The position numbers and the translations under genes were made by a program. The notes beneath the pieces are model-generated. The model saw nothing but the letters and a program-made list of their open reading frames with translations, was not told the origin of the DNA and ran no database searches. Below are positions 27,440 through 36,310 of a stretch of DNA of 64,000 nt, one piece after another; the stretch's first letter is position 1; every line of letters starts with the position of its first letter. The stretch is from Hyalangium ruber (GTDB lineage Bacteria > Myxococcota > Myxococcia > Myxococcales > Myxococcaceae). The stretch covers positions 1 to 64,000 of the forward strand of contig NZ_JAXIVS010000029.1 in NCBI RefSeq assembly GCF_034259325.1, in the 5' to 3' direction.

Positions 27440-29622
27440 GGCGCGGCGCGCACCGGGGTCTCGTGGTGGCTGTGCCCCGGTCCTCCGAATGTGCCCGGCC
27501 ACGACGCCTTCGACGGCTGTAGCCCTGTGAGCGGGAAGCGTTGGAAGCGCGGGCTGCTGTAGGCGAACGGCGGATCACACTCCCCGCAGGTCTCCGCCCC
27601 ATCCATCATCACCAGGCTCTCCGGCCCCAGCTCGAACAACTGCGGCACCGTGCGCGGCGTATAGGCCAGCTCGCACCGGAACGCCTCCGAGCCATCCCGC
27701 GCCCGCACCCCCAACAGCGTCGGGCTGATGCCCTGCGCCACGAAGCTCACCACCAGCGTCTCCGGCAGCTCGCCCGGTCTCGGCTTCGTATCCGCCAGCC
27801 GCAGCTCCTTCGTCACGAAGCTCTCGCCCTCCCCCAGCCGATACGTCCACGCCGGCGTCAGCCCCGGCAGCGCGTACCCCCGCAGCTCGGGAGAGACCAC
27901 CCCCCACCCCTCCGGGTTCAACGAGGTGCCCTCCGGACTCGGCACCACCCGCTCCCGCGTCGCCACCGCCCGGCCCAGCACCGGCAACGTTCCCACCTCC
28001 GCCCCATCCGCCATGCGCAGCGCCGTGGTGCCACGCTCCGGCAACAGCAGCCCGTTCACCGCGCCGAACTCACCTCCCGCCATGGGCAGCGTGCGCCGCC
28101 ACAGCTCCACCCCGTCCGGCGAGTACGCCAGCACCAGCGTCGGCGAGCCCGGCATCAGCGGCGCTCCCGAATTCACCGTCGGCGAGAACGCCACGTACAG
28201 GTTCCCTCGCGTGTCCGAGACCAGCCCGAACGGGTGCGGGTGGTTGCACTGGGACAGCAGCGGATCCGTGAACTTCGTCGCCGATACCAGTGCGCCCTTC
28301 GCGTTCAGCACCACCAGGAAGTACACCCGGCACAGCGTCGAGTTCTCCGACCCCGCCGGGTATGCCTCGAAGAGCGCTGCCAGCCGGTCCGGCGCCATCA
28401 CCGCCAGCCGCGCCATGAAGATGGTGGTTGCCTCCGCCGCCATGTCCGGCCGCGCCTGTGCCAGGACGAAGGTCCACCGCGGCGAGCCCGTCGTCTTCTC
28501 CAGCAGCGACACCTCCCCCTGCCGGGGCATGTCCATGCACAGCAGCCGCTCGTTCCACAGCATGCAGCGCCGCCCCGTCTGGTTCGACTGCACCGGCGTC
28601 TCTCCCGTCGCGTTCAGCACCGGCGCCTCGAAGAAGCCCGACAGCGTCACGCTCCCGTCGGGCCACACCATCATGTCGTGCAGCTCCCGCAGCTCTTCCC
28701 GCGTGTCCCGCGTCCAGTTCGGCGCCAGCACCGTGGGCGAAGGGCGCTGGCACACCGGACCCTGGCACCGGCCCTCGCGCTGGCACGGCGTGGATGGCGC
28801 GCACGTGAAGCCATCCGGCAAGTCCCGCACCACGCACGTGCCTTCCACGCACACGTCCGCCACGTCGCAGCCACGCCGCTCCCCGCAGAAGGTGCCGTCC
28901 GGCGCCATCGCCAACCCGCAGCCCGTCAGCGGATCACACACCCCCTGCTGGCACTTCCCATCCCCCGGGCACGGCGGCGCTGGCACCGTCTGGCACCCGT
29001 CCAGCGGGTTGCACACGTCCGTGGTGCAGGCGTTGCCGTCGTCACACGTCCTCTCACGGCCCTTGCACACGCCCAGCACGCAGGTGCTCTCCAGCAGGCA
29101 CTCGTTGCCCGGGTCGCACGCGGTGCCGTCCGGCAGCCGCTGCTCCACGCACCTGCCCGCGTTCACGTTGAAGCTGATGCCGTGGCAGGCCGACGGCGTG
29201 GGGCACTCGGGGATGGCGAGCCCCTCGCCCGTGAGCGTCAGCGCCACCGTCCCGCCCCCCGAGGAGGTGCCGGTGAGCGTGGCGGAGTACGGCCCCGGCT
29301 CCGTGGGCGAGAAGCGCACCCGCACTTCGACTTCGCTCGAGGCCACCCGCTCCGGCAGCCCCTGCACCGTGAAGGGCGCCGCCACCTGCGTCCAGCTCAC
29401 CTCCAGCGGCGCGCGGCCTCCGTTGGACACGCGCACCGTCTCCTCGCGGCTCACGCCCACGTACGTCCGCGGGAAGACCACCGAGGCCTGCGACAACCGC
29501 AGCCGCCCCTCCACGCCCACCAGCGGCGGCCGCTCCTCGCGGCAGGCCGCCCCCAGCACCCCCATGAGCCCTGTCAGGAGCAGCAGCCACACCGCTCTGC
29601 CTGTCGTCTCCGCGCGTCCCAT
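27436..29622 (-). CDS. Large Ig-like and Cys-rich lipoprotein
   Basis: 728 aa. ATG at 29622 gives a lipoprotein signal (LLLLTGLMGVLGAAC, Cys ~27). Residues ~35-130 are an ASPM/SPD-2/Hydin-like Ig domain (VVFPRTYVGVSREETVRVSNGGRAP split over strands), as in choice-of-anchor D proteins. Residues ~140-300 are Cys-rich EGF-like repeats (CDDGNACTTDVCNPLDGC, CQQGVCDPLTGC). The remaining ~430 residues look like a beta-propeller or sandwich. The frame is open above 29622, but that part has no signal sequence. Its stop overlaps the protease start. Probably a surface scaffold or adhesin. Confidence 0.8.
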   Translation of the reverse strand: MGRAETTGRAVWLLLLTGLMGVLGAACREERPPLVGVEGRLRLSQASVVFPRTYVGVSREETVRVSNGGRAPLEVSWTQVAAPFTVQGLPERVASSEVEVRVRFSPTEPGPYSATLTGTSSGGGTVALTLTGEGLAIPECPTPSACHGISFNVNAGRCVEQRLPDGTACDPGNECLLESTCVLGVCKGRERTCDDGNACTTDVCNPLDGCQTVPAPPCPGDGKCQQGVCDPLTGCGLAMAPDGTFCGERRGCDVADVCVEGTCVVRDLPDGFTCAPSTPCQREGRCQGPVCQRPSPTVLAPNWTRDTREELRELHDMMVWPDGSVTLSGFFEAPVLNATGETPVQSNQTGRRCMLWNERLLCMDMPRQGEVSLLEKTTGSPRWTFVLAQARPDMAAEATTIFMARLAVMAPDRLAALFEAYPAGSENSTLCRVYFLVVLNAKGALVSATKFTDPLLSQCNHPHPFGLVSDTRGNLYVAFSPTVNSGAPLMPGSPTLVLAYSPDGVELWRRTLPMAGGEFGAVNGLLLPERGTTALRMADGAEVGTLPVLGRAVATRERVVPSPEGTSLNPEGWGVVSPELRGYALPGLTPAWTYRLGEGESFVTKELRLADTKPRPGELPETLVVSFVAQGISPTLLGVRARDGSEAFRCELAYTPRTVPQLFELGPESLVMMDGAETCGECDPPFAYSSPRFQRFPLTGLQPSKASWPGTFGGPGHSHHETPVRAAP

Positions 29623-29974
29623 CGGTGACCCTCGCCCGTACGCGTATAGCCCCCACGCCCAGTACGCGCGAGCGCCCCCTTCGGGCCTCCTGCCTCGCAC
29701 GGCTCTGGGCCCGACATCCGGAGCCACCCGAAGGCTCAAGAGGGGTCACTCCCGTACACTCCCGTGGCTCCCGGCGATGTGTGCCGAGCACCCCCGCCGT
29801 TCCCACCGCCTACGCCATGCACCGCCGTGCCGCCCCCCTGAACCGGCGCTCCCCAGGGTCCGCCCAGATCCAGTCATAACTACAGCCTCAGCCCCCCGGA
29901 ACGAGGCGCGAGGCCTCCAACCGTCCGGAATTGCTGGCCACACCCAAGGTACGGTTCTCGCAAAGCTCCGGCGC
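29623..29974. other. 352-base intergenic region
   Basis: Divergent promoter space between the lipoprotein gene (minus) and a small plus-strand gene. I see no clear hairpin, repeat or ORF of merit. Confidence 0.4.
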
Positions 29975-30277
29975 ATGGACAGCGTCGACTCCGTGAGTAC
30001 CGTCAGGTTCTCCCCAAGGCCCCAGGCCTTCACCGTCCTCATTCCCCGTGCGCTGCAGCCCGCGATGAACGCGCTGCCCACGGAGGTGCGTCAGCGCGTA
30101 CTGGCCGAGCTGTTCCACCTGGCCGCGAGGACCACCCAGGAGCGCGCCGGCGAGGCCAGCAGCTTCACCTACGCCCTCCGGCTCGAGGTGTCCGACTGCG
30201 TGGTGAGCGTGGAGATGGATGATCCGCGCTCGAGGCTGATGCTCACCGGGCTCGCCTGGAACCGGCTCCACTCCTGA
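29975..30277 (+). CDS. Small protein of unknown function
   Basis: 100 aa. The ATG at 29975 precedes a moderately conserved-looking alpha/beta sequence: FTVLIPRALQPAMNALPTEV, a helix VLAELFHLAART, then strands YALRLEVSDCVVSVEMDD. No signal peptide. It may pair with the 97-aa gene 36 bases downstream. An in-frame ATG at 30066 is a later alternative start. Confidence 0.55.
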   Translation: MDSVDSVSTVRFSPRPQAFTVLIPRALQPAMNALPTEVRQRVLAELFHLAARTTQERAGEASSFTYALRLEVSDCVVSVEMDDPRSRLMLTGLAWNRLHS

Positions 30278-30313
30278 GCCGCCAGGCCTTGATGAAGAGG
30301 GGCGCAGTCTCCC

Positions 30314-30607
30314 ATGCAACGCGCGGCCGGCTACAACGAGTCCTGGGAGCTCACCTACCTGATTGAACAGCTGCGCGAGCGGCTGGGCGCCGAGCCTCCT
30401 CCCGATGCTTCCCTCGGCGGGGAGCTGGAGACGGTGCTCGCGCGGCTCGTCACCCGCAACCAGCGGCTGCGCGTGCTGCACCGGCTCACGCGCACCCAGG
30501 GCTCCCTCGAACACATTCACTCGATTCGCAGCTCGCTCGAACAGCTCGACTCGCAACTGCTGCGAGAGCTCCCGGCGTTGCTGGAGCGCTTGAGCCCGAG
30601 CCTCTGA
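30314..30607 (+). CDS. Small helical protein of unknown function
   Basis: 97 aa, charged and almost entirely helical (ELTYLIEQLRERLGAE, LETVLARLVTRNQRLRVLHRL, LEQLDSQLLRELPALLERL), suggesting a short coiled-coil or helical bundle. Same strand as the 100-aa gene before it, so likely co-transcribed. No family recognised. Confidence 0.55.
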   Translation: MQRAAGYNESWELTYLIEQLRERLGAEPPPDASLGGELETVLARLVTRNQRLRVLHRLTRTQGSLEHIHSIRSSLEQLDSQLLRELPALLERLSPSL

Positions 30608-30636
30608 GGCCTCGGAGCGCGCTCAGGCGGCCCGCG

Positions 30637-31389
30637 TCAGCGCGGCTCCTCGCAGCGGCCCGACTGGCAGCCCTCGAGCCCCTGGCAGGGCATGCCCGGA
30701 CCGCAGGACACCTGTCCACAGGCACCCTCCCGGCACACCTGACCCACGAAGCACGAGGGCACCTGCGCGCATGGATCCGTGGCCAGCAGGCACGTGCCCG
30801 AGCGACACACCTCGCCCGCGCCACAGTCCGTGGCCGAGACGCAGGCCAGCGGCAGACACGTCCCGTCCCGACACACCTGCTGCACTGGGCAGCTCACCGC
30901 CGCACAGCCCGCCGTGGGCACGCAGCGGCCCTCGGAGCCACAGCGCTCCATCGCCTCGCAGGCGAAGTCCCCTGTGCATGCCACGCTCTGGCACCGGCCG
31001 TCCGCGCGGCACACCGTCCCCTGGGGGCACTTCACCCCCATGCACGTGTCGAGGGCGCACGCGTTCTCGATGCACCGCTCGGTGGGAAAGCACGCCGCGG
31101 CCGACTCCCGCGAGCAGGACACACGCACGCACGCGCCCGCGCGGCAGCGCTGCCCCTGGAGGCAGTTCACCCCCAGGCACGCCACCTCCACGCACGCCTC
31201 GCGCTCACACACCTGTCCGAGGCCGCAGCTCACGCCCCGGCAGGTGGTGGCCAGGCACCGGCCCTCCGCGCAGGCCTGGCCCGCGGGGCACGCCACGTTG
31301 GCGCACAGGTCCGGCACCACCAGGTCCGCCGTCGTCTCGCACGCGGCGAGCGCCAGCAGCGCCACCACGCCCGCGAGCGCGAGCCTCAA
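30637..31389 (-). CDS. Cys-rich lipoprotein with repeated CxxGxxC units
   Basis: 250 aa. It begins at a TTG (31389) that overlaps the TGA of the upstream gene (TTGA), giving MRLALAGVVALLALAACE, a proper lipobox. No ATG or GTG lies between the upstream stop and the signal. The mature protein is a run of about ten Cys-rich units such as CPAGQACAEGRC, CLQGQRCRAGAC, CPQGTVCRADGRC and CGAGEVCRSGTC, each likely disulfide-bonded. This type is common on myxobacterial surfaces; function unknown. Confidence 0.75.
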   Translation of the reverse strand: MRLALAGVVALLALAACETTADLVVPDLCANVACPAGQACAEGRCLATTCRGVSCGLGQVCEREACVEVACLGVNCLQGQRCRAGACVRVSCSRESAAACFPTERCIENACALDTCMGVKCPQGTVCRADGRCQSVACTGDFACEAMERCGSEGRCVPTAGCAAVSCPVQQVCRDGTCLPLACVSATDCGAGEVCRSGTCLLATDPCAQVPSCFVGQVCREGACGQVSCGPGMPCQGLEGCQSGRCEEPR

Positions 31390-32195
31390 GGCAGTCGCCC
31401 CGTTCGGTCCGCCGCGGGCAGGTTCAGCGCCGGAGGCTGCGAGAGCACCACGCCCGCCACTACGCCCGCGGCCACCAGCCCGACGCCACCCACCACCCAG
31501 GGCCACACCGGCCGTCGGCCCTCGTCGAGGCCTTCGTCGCGCGTGGGCTCCTGGGCGCCCGCCACCGCGGCCAGCCGCTCCTCGGTGGCATCGAAGCGCA
31601 TGGGGGCCTCCGCGCTGCCCTGCTCGAAGAGGACGCCGTCGGCCGCGTCGAGCACCTGGGCATAGGCCTCTACCGCGCGCACCGCGGGCGCCGGCGCCAC
31701 CACGGGCCCCGGAGAAGCGCCCTGCGTCCGAGTGAAGCCGGACTCGCCTGGCTGCCGCACGTAGAGCGAGAGCTCCGTCACCACCGCGGGCGGCTGCTCC
31801 AGCACCGCCTCCAGTTGGCCATCCTGGCGCCGCACCAGCTTCAGCGCGGCGCGCGGTCGGTTCTGCATCTTCTTGCGCGCGGCCTCGTAGGGCCGGCGAA
31901 TCTTCGGCCCGAGCGCGCGGCTCACGTCCACCTCGGGCTCGATGCTCAGCAGCGTTTCGAAGTGGGCCTGCGCCTGCTTGGCCTGGCCCATGAACGCCTC
32001 GGACAGGGCGAGGCCTCGCCACGCGCGAATGCGCTCCTGCCGGGTGCCGGGCTCTCGCAGCGCATCCTCGAAGGCGGCCGCGGCGGAGTCGAACTCCAGC
32101 GCGTCGAAGAGGCGCTCGGCGCGCACGAGCGCCCGCTCCGCGGCAGAGGCGGAAGCGGCACCGAGACACACCAGGAGCACCAGGAAGAAACGCAC
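31386..32195 (-). CDS. TPR-type exported protein with a C-terminal membrane helix
   Basis: 269 aa from the GTG at 32195, which has GAGGGG six bases upstream and gives a clean signal peptide (MRFFLVLLVCLGAASASA); an ATG at 32216 would add seven residues. The first ~100 residues form TPR-like helices (AERLFDALEFDSAAAAFEDAL, GLALSEAFMGQAKQAQAHFETLL). A second hydrophobic helix near the end (WPWVVGGVGLVAAGVVAGVVL) anchors it. Coupled to the Cys-rich lipoprotein by a TTGA overlap, so a shared envelope task is likely. Similar TPR-plus-anchor proteins accompany PEGA kinases. Confidence 0.75.
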   Translation of the reverse strand: MRFFLVLLVCLGAASASAAERALVRAERLFDALEFDSAAAAFEDALREPGTRQERIRAWRGLALSEAFMGQAKQAQAHFETLLSIEPEVDVSRALGPKIRRPYEAARKKMQNRPRAALKLVRRQDGQLEAVLEQPPAVVTELSLYVRQPGESGFTRTQGASPGPVVAPAPAVRAVEAYAQVLDAADGVLFEQGSAEAPMRFDATEERLAAVAGAQEPTRDEGLDEGRRPVWPWVVGGVGLVAAGVVAGVVLSQPPALNLPAADRTGRLP

Positions 32196-32624
32196 GGGGG
32201 GCCCCTCATACCCCAACCCCGGCCCCGCGGATCAACCGGCTTGAAAGCTTCTCCCCAGCCCCGGTTTCCCCAGGCACCGGCTTCTATTTCCAGAAGTGAA
32301 TAGTAGAGAGGATCTAGCAGTAGTGACAGCAGGTCGCCCGGACTTGGGGACAAGTCAGTAAGCCCCTGAGGATGCTCAGGAATTCGCTACCCGCCACATG
32401 TGGAGAACTTGGCGCTTTTCCCCAGGCTCCCACATGCCCACAGCCCGGGGCGAGCTTGTCCACAGGGGCCCGACTGTCGCCAACAGGACTCCCACATGTT
32501 TGCTGGCCCTGGACAGTTCCACCCCTGGTGTGGCTGCTGGGACGGGGAGCGAGGGTGGGGCGGGCCCAATGCATATAAGGATGCGGGCCACGCGCGGCAA
32601 GGGGCCGCGCTATGGTTCCGGCCC
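32196..32624. promoter_or_regulatory. Divergent control region of the TPR operon and PEGA kinase 2
   Basis: About 430 bases without a gene. It has two small hairpins with tetraloops (32341-32356: GACTTG, GGGA, CAAGTC; 32365-32380: CCTGAG, GATG, CTCAGG), a palindrome CCACATGTGG (32394-32403) and a direct repeat CTCCCACATG at 32427-32436 and 32489-32498, all sharing CCACATG. This looks like a multi-site control region for the kinase gene, whose ATG is at 32625. Confidence 0.5.
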
Positions 32625-34427
32625 ATGGCCGCACCGGGAAAAGGAACGCCGGGTAGGTCGTCCTACGACTACCAAGGCGTGCAGATCGGCAAGTACCAGG
32701 TCATCACCCGGCTGTCGGTGGGGGGCATGGCCGAGCTGTTCCTGGGCTTCACGGCGGGGCCCGGAGGCTTCCGCAAGTACGTGGCGCTCAAGCGAATCCT
32801 GCCGGACGTGCGCAGCAACGAGCAGTTCGAGCGCATGTTCCTGGATGAGGCGCGCATCACCGCGGCCTTCAACCACCCCAACATCGCGCAGGTGTACGAG
32901 CTGGGGCAGGAGGAGGACGGGCTGTACCTGTCCCTGGAGTTCATCTCGGGGCAGGACCTGGACCACGTCGCCGCGGCGTACCGGCGGCGCAAGGAGCCCA
33001 TCCCGCTGGGCCTGAGCCTGGGGGTGGTTCGGGACGTGTGCCTGGCGCTGCAGTACGCGCATACGTTCACGGACCCCTCGGGCCGGCCCAGCCCCGTCAT
33101 CCACCGCGACGTCGCCCAGAAGAACATCATGGTGACGTACGACGGCGTGGTGAAGCTGTTGGACTTCGGCATCGCCAAGGCGCGCAACAGCCTGGAGCGC
33201 ACGCGCGCGGGCACGGTGAAGGGCACGGCGGGGTACATGTCGCCGGAGCAGGTGCGGGGAGACCCGCTGGATGGGCGCAGTGACTTGTTCTCGGTGGGCG
33301 TGGTGCTCTGGGAGCTGGTGACGGGCGAGCGCCTGTTCGCCGGCGAGTCGGAGCGCGACGAGATGATCAAGATCCTCGAGGCGCCCATTCCGACGCCGCG
33401 CCACAAGCTGGTGACGGTGCCGGAGGAGCTCTCGGCGGTCATCCTCCGGGCGCTGGACCGCAACCCCGGGGAACGCTGGCAGAGCGGCAAGGAGATGGCG
33501 CGGGCGCTGGAGACGGCGGCGGGCGAGATGATGTTCGACGCGGATCGGCGGGCGCAGGCGATGCGCGAGCTGTTCGCGGAGAAGATGGCGGCGACGCGGC
33601 AGCTGCTGGAGAGCGCGGATCCGCGGATGAGCGGCGAGGCGGCGGCGGTGCCCTGGTCGGACGAGGGCGGCGGCTCATCGTCGGTGGGCACGGAGATCTA
33701 CGAGAAGAAGGCGCCGGAGAAGAAGGCGCCGCCCGAGAAGAAGGGAGCGGCGGAGAAGAAGGCGCCGGCGGGCAAGAAGGTGTCGGGAGACAAGGCCTCC
33801 CGAGCGAGGACGGAGGCGGGGCCGCCGGAGGCAGGGAGCGCGGCGAGCACGCAGGTGTCCATTCCGCGGGTGGAGGGCACATCCTCGGAGAGCCGATGGA
33901 TGACGGTGCTGCTGTGGGGGGTGCTGCTGATGGGCATCGCGGCGGGCGGCACCTACGTGGCGATGGACCTGGGCCGGAAGATGGAAGAGCAGGTGCCACA
34001 GGAGCCTCCGCCGAAGGTGGCGGCCCCTGGGGGCCCGGCGCTGAAGATCTTCCCCGAGCCTGGGCAGCCGGAGCCGGGAACACCGAGCGCGGCGACCGAC
34101 GGCGGGACGGTGGCGGGTGGCACGGCGGGGGCGGAGAAAAAGCCAGCGCCGGGAGAGGAAGCGGAGGAGGCGGAGGACAAGCCGGGCAAGTCGGGGCGGG
34201 TGGCGCAGGGGAAGCTGACGCTCATCATCAACCCGGAGGCAGAGGTGTTCCGGGGCAAGCGCTCGCTGGGCAAGACGCCGATGTTCAACGAGACGCTGCC
34301 GGTGGGGACGCACCTGCTGCGCATCGTCGGCCCGGATGGAAAGAAGCGGAAGTTGTCGGTCCCCATCAAGAAGGGGGAGACGACGAAGCTGCGCTTCGCA
34401 CTGGGAGATCTTCCCGAGGCCGGTTGA
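32625..34427 (+). CDS. Hanks-type Ser/Thr protein kinase with C-terminal PEGA domain (kinase 2)
   Basis: 600 aa. Kinase domain at ~20-300: LSVGGMAELFLG, YVALKRI, HRDVAQKN (~160), LDFGIAKA and GTAGYMSPEQ. A Lys/Ala/Glu/Pro-rich linker (~360-415, with repeated EKKAP) precedes one transmembrane helix (~425-447, WMTVLLWGVLLMGIAAGG). A short acidic linker and a PEGA domain (~528-592: PEAEVFRGKRSLGKTPMFNETLPVG) end the protein. It closely parallels kinase 1 but has a 302-residue shorter linker. ATG at 32625 was chosen; the open frame extends upstream without similarity. Likely an envelope-sensing kinase. Confidence 0.9.
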   Translation: MAAPGKGTPGRSSYDYQGVQIGKYQVITRLSVGGMAELFLGFTAGPGGFRKYVALKRILPDVRSNEQFERMFLDEARITAAFNHPNIAQVYELGQEEDGLYLSLEFISGQDLDHVAAAYRRRKEPIPLGLSLGVVRDVCLALQYAHTFTDPSGRPSPVIHRDVAQKNIMVTYDGVVKLLDFGIAKARNSLERTRAGTVKGTAGYMSPEQVRGDPLDGRSDLFSVGVVLWELVTGERLFAGESERDEMIKILEAPIPTPRHKLVTVPEELSAVILRALDRNPGERWQSGKEMARALETAAGEMMFDADRRAQAMRELFAEKMAATRQLLESADPRMSGEAAAVPWSDEGGGSSSVGTEIYEKKAPEKKAPPEKKGAAEKKAPAGKKVSGDKASRARTEAGPPEAGSAASTQVSIPRVEGTSSESRWMTVLLWGVLLMGIAAGGTYVAMDLGRKMEEQVPQEPPPKVAAPGGPALKIFPEPGQPEPGTPSAATDGGTVAGGTAGAEKKPAPGEEAEEAEDKPGKSGRVAQGKLTLIINPEAEVFRGKRSLGKTPMFNETLPVGTHLLRIVGPDGKKRKLSVPIKKGETTKLRFALGDLPEAG

Positions 34428-34476
34428 GCGACTTGTCACCGTGCCCGGAGGCGCTTCCTGGTCTACCCTGGGGCCA

Positions 34477-35433
34477 ATGGCAAAGCTCAACCTAGGCTTC
34501 TTGATGGACCCGCTCGAGCAGGTGCGAGTGGACCATGACTCGACCTTCGCGATGATGCTGGAGGCGCACCGGCGGGGACACACGGTGCGCTACTTCGAGC
34601 AGGGCTGGCTGCGCTTTAGCGGCCGCTGTACCGAGGCGCGCATGAGGACCGTGGCGGTAAGACGGGAGCCCGGCCGCCACTTCGACATCCTGGAAGAGTC
34701 GGTGCGGCCGATGTCGAGCCTGGACGTGCTCTTCCTGCGCAAGGATCCGCCGGTGGATGTGGAGTTCCTGCACGCCACGCAGCTGGTGGAGCTGTGCGCG
34801 GGCAAGCCTCCGGTCTACATCAACAGCCCGGCGGGGCTGCGCGAGGCGAACGAGAAGCTCTTCGCGTTGCACTTCCCGGACTTGATGCCGGAGACGTGCG
34901 TGGCGAGGGACCATGCGGTGCTGACGGAGTTCATTGCCCGGCACCCGGATGGGGCGATTCTCAAGCCCATCGATGGCTTTGGCGGCAAGGGCATCGTCTT
35001 CGCGCGGGCGGGAGACCGCAACACCCGGTCGTTGCTGGAGCTGCTCACGAGCCACGGGCGCGAGGCGATCATCGCGCAGGCGTACGTGCCGCAGAGCCGG
35101 CAGGGGGACAAGCGCATCATCCTGGTGGATGGTGAGCCGTTGGGAGCGGTGCTGCGCGTGCCCTCGGAGGATGACCACCGGGGCAACATGGCGGTGGGAG
35201 GCATTCCGAAGAAGACGACGCTGACGGACCGGGAGCGGGAGATCTGCGCGCGCCTGAAGCCGATGCTGCGCGAGCGAGGGCTGCTTCTGGTGGGCATCGA
35301 CGTGCTGGGCGACTACCTCACGGAGGTGAACGTGACGAGCCCCACGGGGCTGGCGGAGATCGACACGCTGGATGGCGTGTGCATCGAGGCGAACGTCATC
35401 GACCTGGCGGAGAAGCTGGCGGCGAAGCGGTGA
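34477..35433 (+). CDS. gshB: Glutathione synthetase
   Basis: 318 aa, ATP-grasp ligase that joins gamma-glutamylcysteine and glycine. Family blocks in order: LGFLMDPLEQVRVDHDSTFAMMLEA split at the start, VLFLRKDPPVD, YINSPAGLREANEKLF, ILKPIDGFGGKGIVF (ATP-grasp), GDKRIILVDGEP and YLTEVNVTSPTGLAEID with metal-binding Glu/Asn. Length is that of the bacterial enzyme (~315). ATG at 34477. It overlaps the methyltransferase gene by 4 bases. No gshA in this window. Confidence 0.95.
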   Translation: MAKLNLGFLMDPLEQVRVDHDSTFAMMLEAHRRGHTVRYFEQGWLRFSGRCTEARMRTVAVRREPGRHFDILEESVRPMSSLDVLFLRKDPPVDVEFLHATQLVELCAGKPPVYINSPAGLREANEKLFALHFPDLMPETCVARDHAVLTEFIARHPDGAILKPIDGFGGKGIVFARAGDRNTRSLLELLTSHGREAIIAQAYVPQSRQGDKRIILVDGEPLGAVLRVPSEDDHRGNMAVGGIPKKTTLTDREREICARLKPMLRERGLLLVGIDVLGDYLTEVNVTSPTGLAEIDTLDGVCIEANVIDLAEKLAAKR

Positions 35434-36209
35434 GCGAGGAGGCCTCCCCTTTCGTAGCCGAGCCGGACGAGACGCTGGACTCCATCGGCACGTCCGGCGT
35501 GCGAGTGGTGCAGCGGAGGGGAGGCTACCGCTTCAACCTGGATGCGGTGCTGCTGGCGGCCTTCGCCGCCGAGGAGAGCCCGGAGGCAGTGCCTGCGTTG
35601 GAGCTCGGCGCGGGCAGCGGCGTGGTGTCCTTCCTGCTCGCGCGGCAGTTCGGCCGAGGGCCCGTGGACGCGCTGGAACTCCAGCCAGCGGTGTACGCGC
35701 GGTTGGTGCGCGGCGTGACGCTCAACGCGCTGGAAGGCCGGGTATGTCCGGTGCTCGGAGACCTGCGCGAGGCCCGCACCCTGTTTTCCGCTGGCGCCTA
35801 TGGCCTCGTGGTCTCCAATCCTCCTTTTCGTCCCGCGAGCGCGGGGGTTCGCAGCCCGGATGAGGAGCGCGCCATCTCCAAGCAGGAACTGGCCTGCGAT
35901 GCGGCGGCCGTGGTGGCGGCGGCCCGGCACGCCCTGGCTCCCGGAGGGGGCGTGAGCCTGGTGTACCCGGCGGCCCGGCTGACGGAGGTGTTCGGGTTGC
36001 TCACGGCGGCCCGACTCTTCCCACGCGCCCTGCGATTGATTCACGCGCGCGTGGGAGCACCCGCGACGCGCTTCCTCGTGCATGCGCTGAGAGACCAGGA
36101 TCGAGGCCTCGGCGTGCGCCCACCGCTCATCGTCCACGGAGAAGGCCCAGGAGGTTACGCCCCGGAAGTCGCCGCCCTGATGGACCCGCCGCTCGCTGAG
36201 AGTGCCTGA
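35430..36209 (+). CDS. TrmN6-like tRNA (adenine-N6) methyltransferase
   Basis: 259 aa from a GTG at 35430 that overlaps the gshB stop (GTGA), a sign of translational coupling. Rossmann-fold SAM enzyme: motif I ALELGAGSGVVSFLLA, then LELQPAVYARL and the N6-adenine signature VVSNPPFRP. This NPPF form with GYRFNLDAVLLAAF upstream is that of TrmN6 (YfiC), which methylates A37 of tRNA1(Val). Substrate specificity is inferred. An in-frame upstream ATG lies inside gshB and is unlikely. Confidence 0.85.
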   Translation: MSEEASPFVAEPDETLDSIGTSGVRVVQRRGGYRFNLDAVLLAAFAAEESPEAVPALELGAGSGVVSFLLARQFGRGPVDALELQPAVYARLVRGVTLNALEGRVCPVLGDLREARTLFSAGAYGLVVSNPPFRPASAGVRSPDEERAISKQELACDAAAVVAAARHALAPGGGVSLVYPAARLTEVFGLLTAARLFPRALRLIHARVGAPATRFLVHALRDQDRGLGVRPPLIVHGEGPGGYAPEVAALMDPPLAESA

Positions 36210-36310
36210 GCGCGGTCCACCCAGCGCTTCCCGGCAGGCGAGCAAGCGAGCTTCCCAAGCCTCCAGAACAACCCGCCGGGCGCTCGAGACGCGGGTAGAG
36301 TCCGCCTCCC

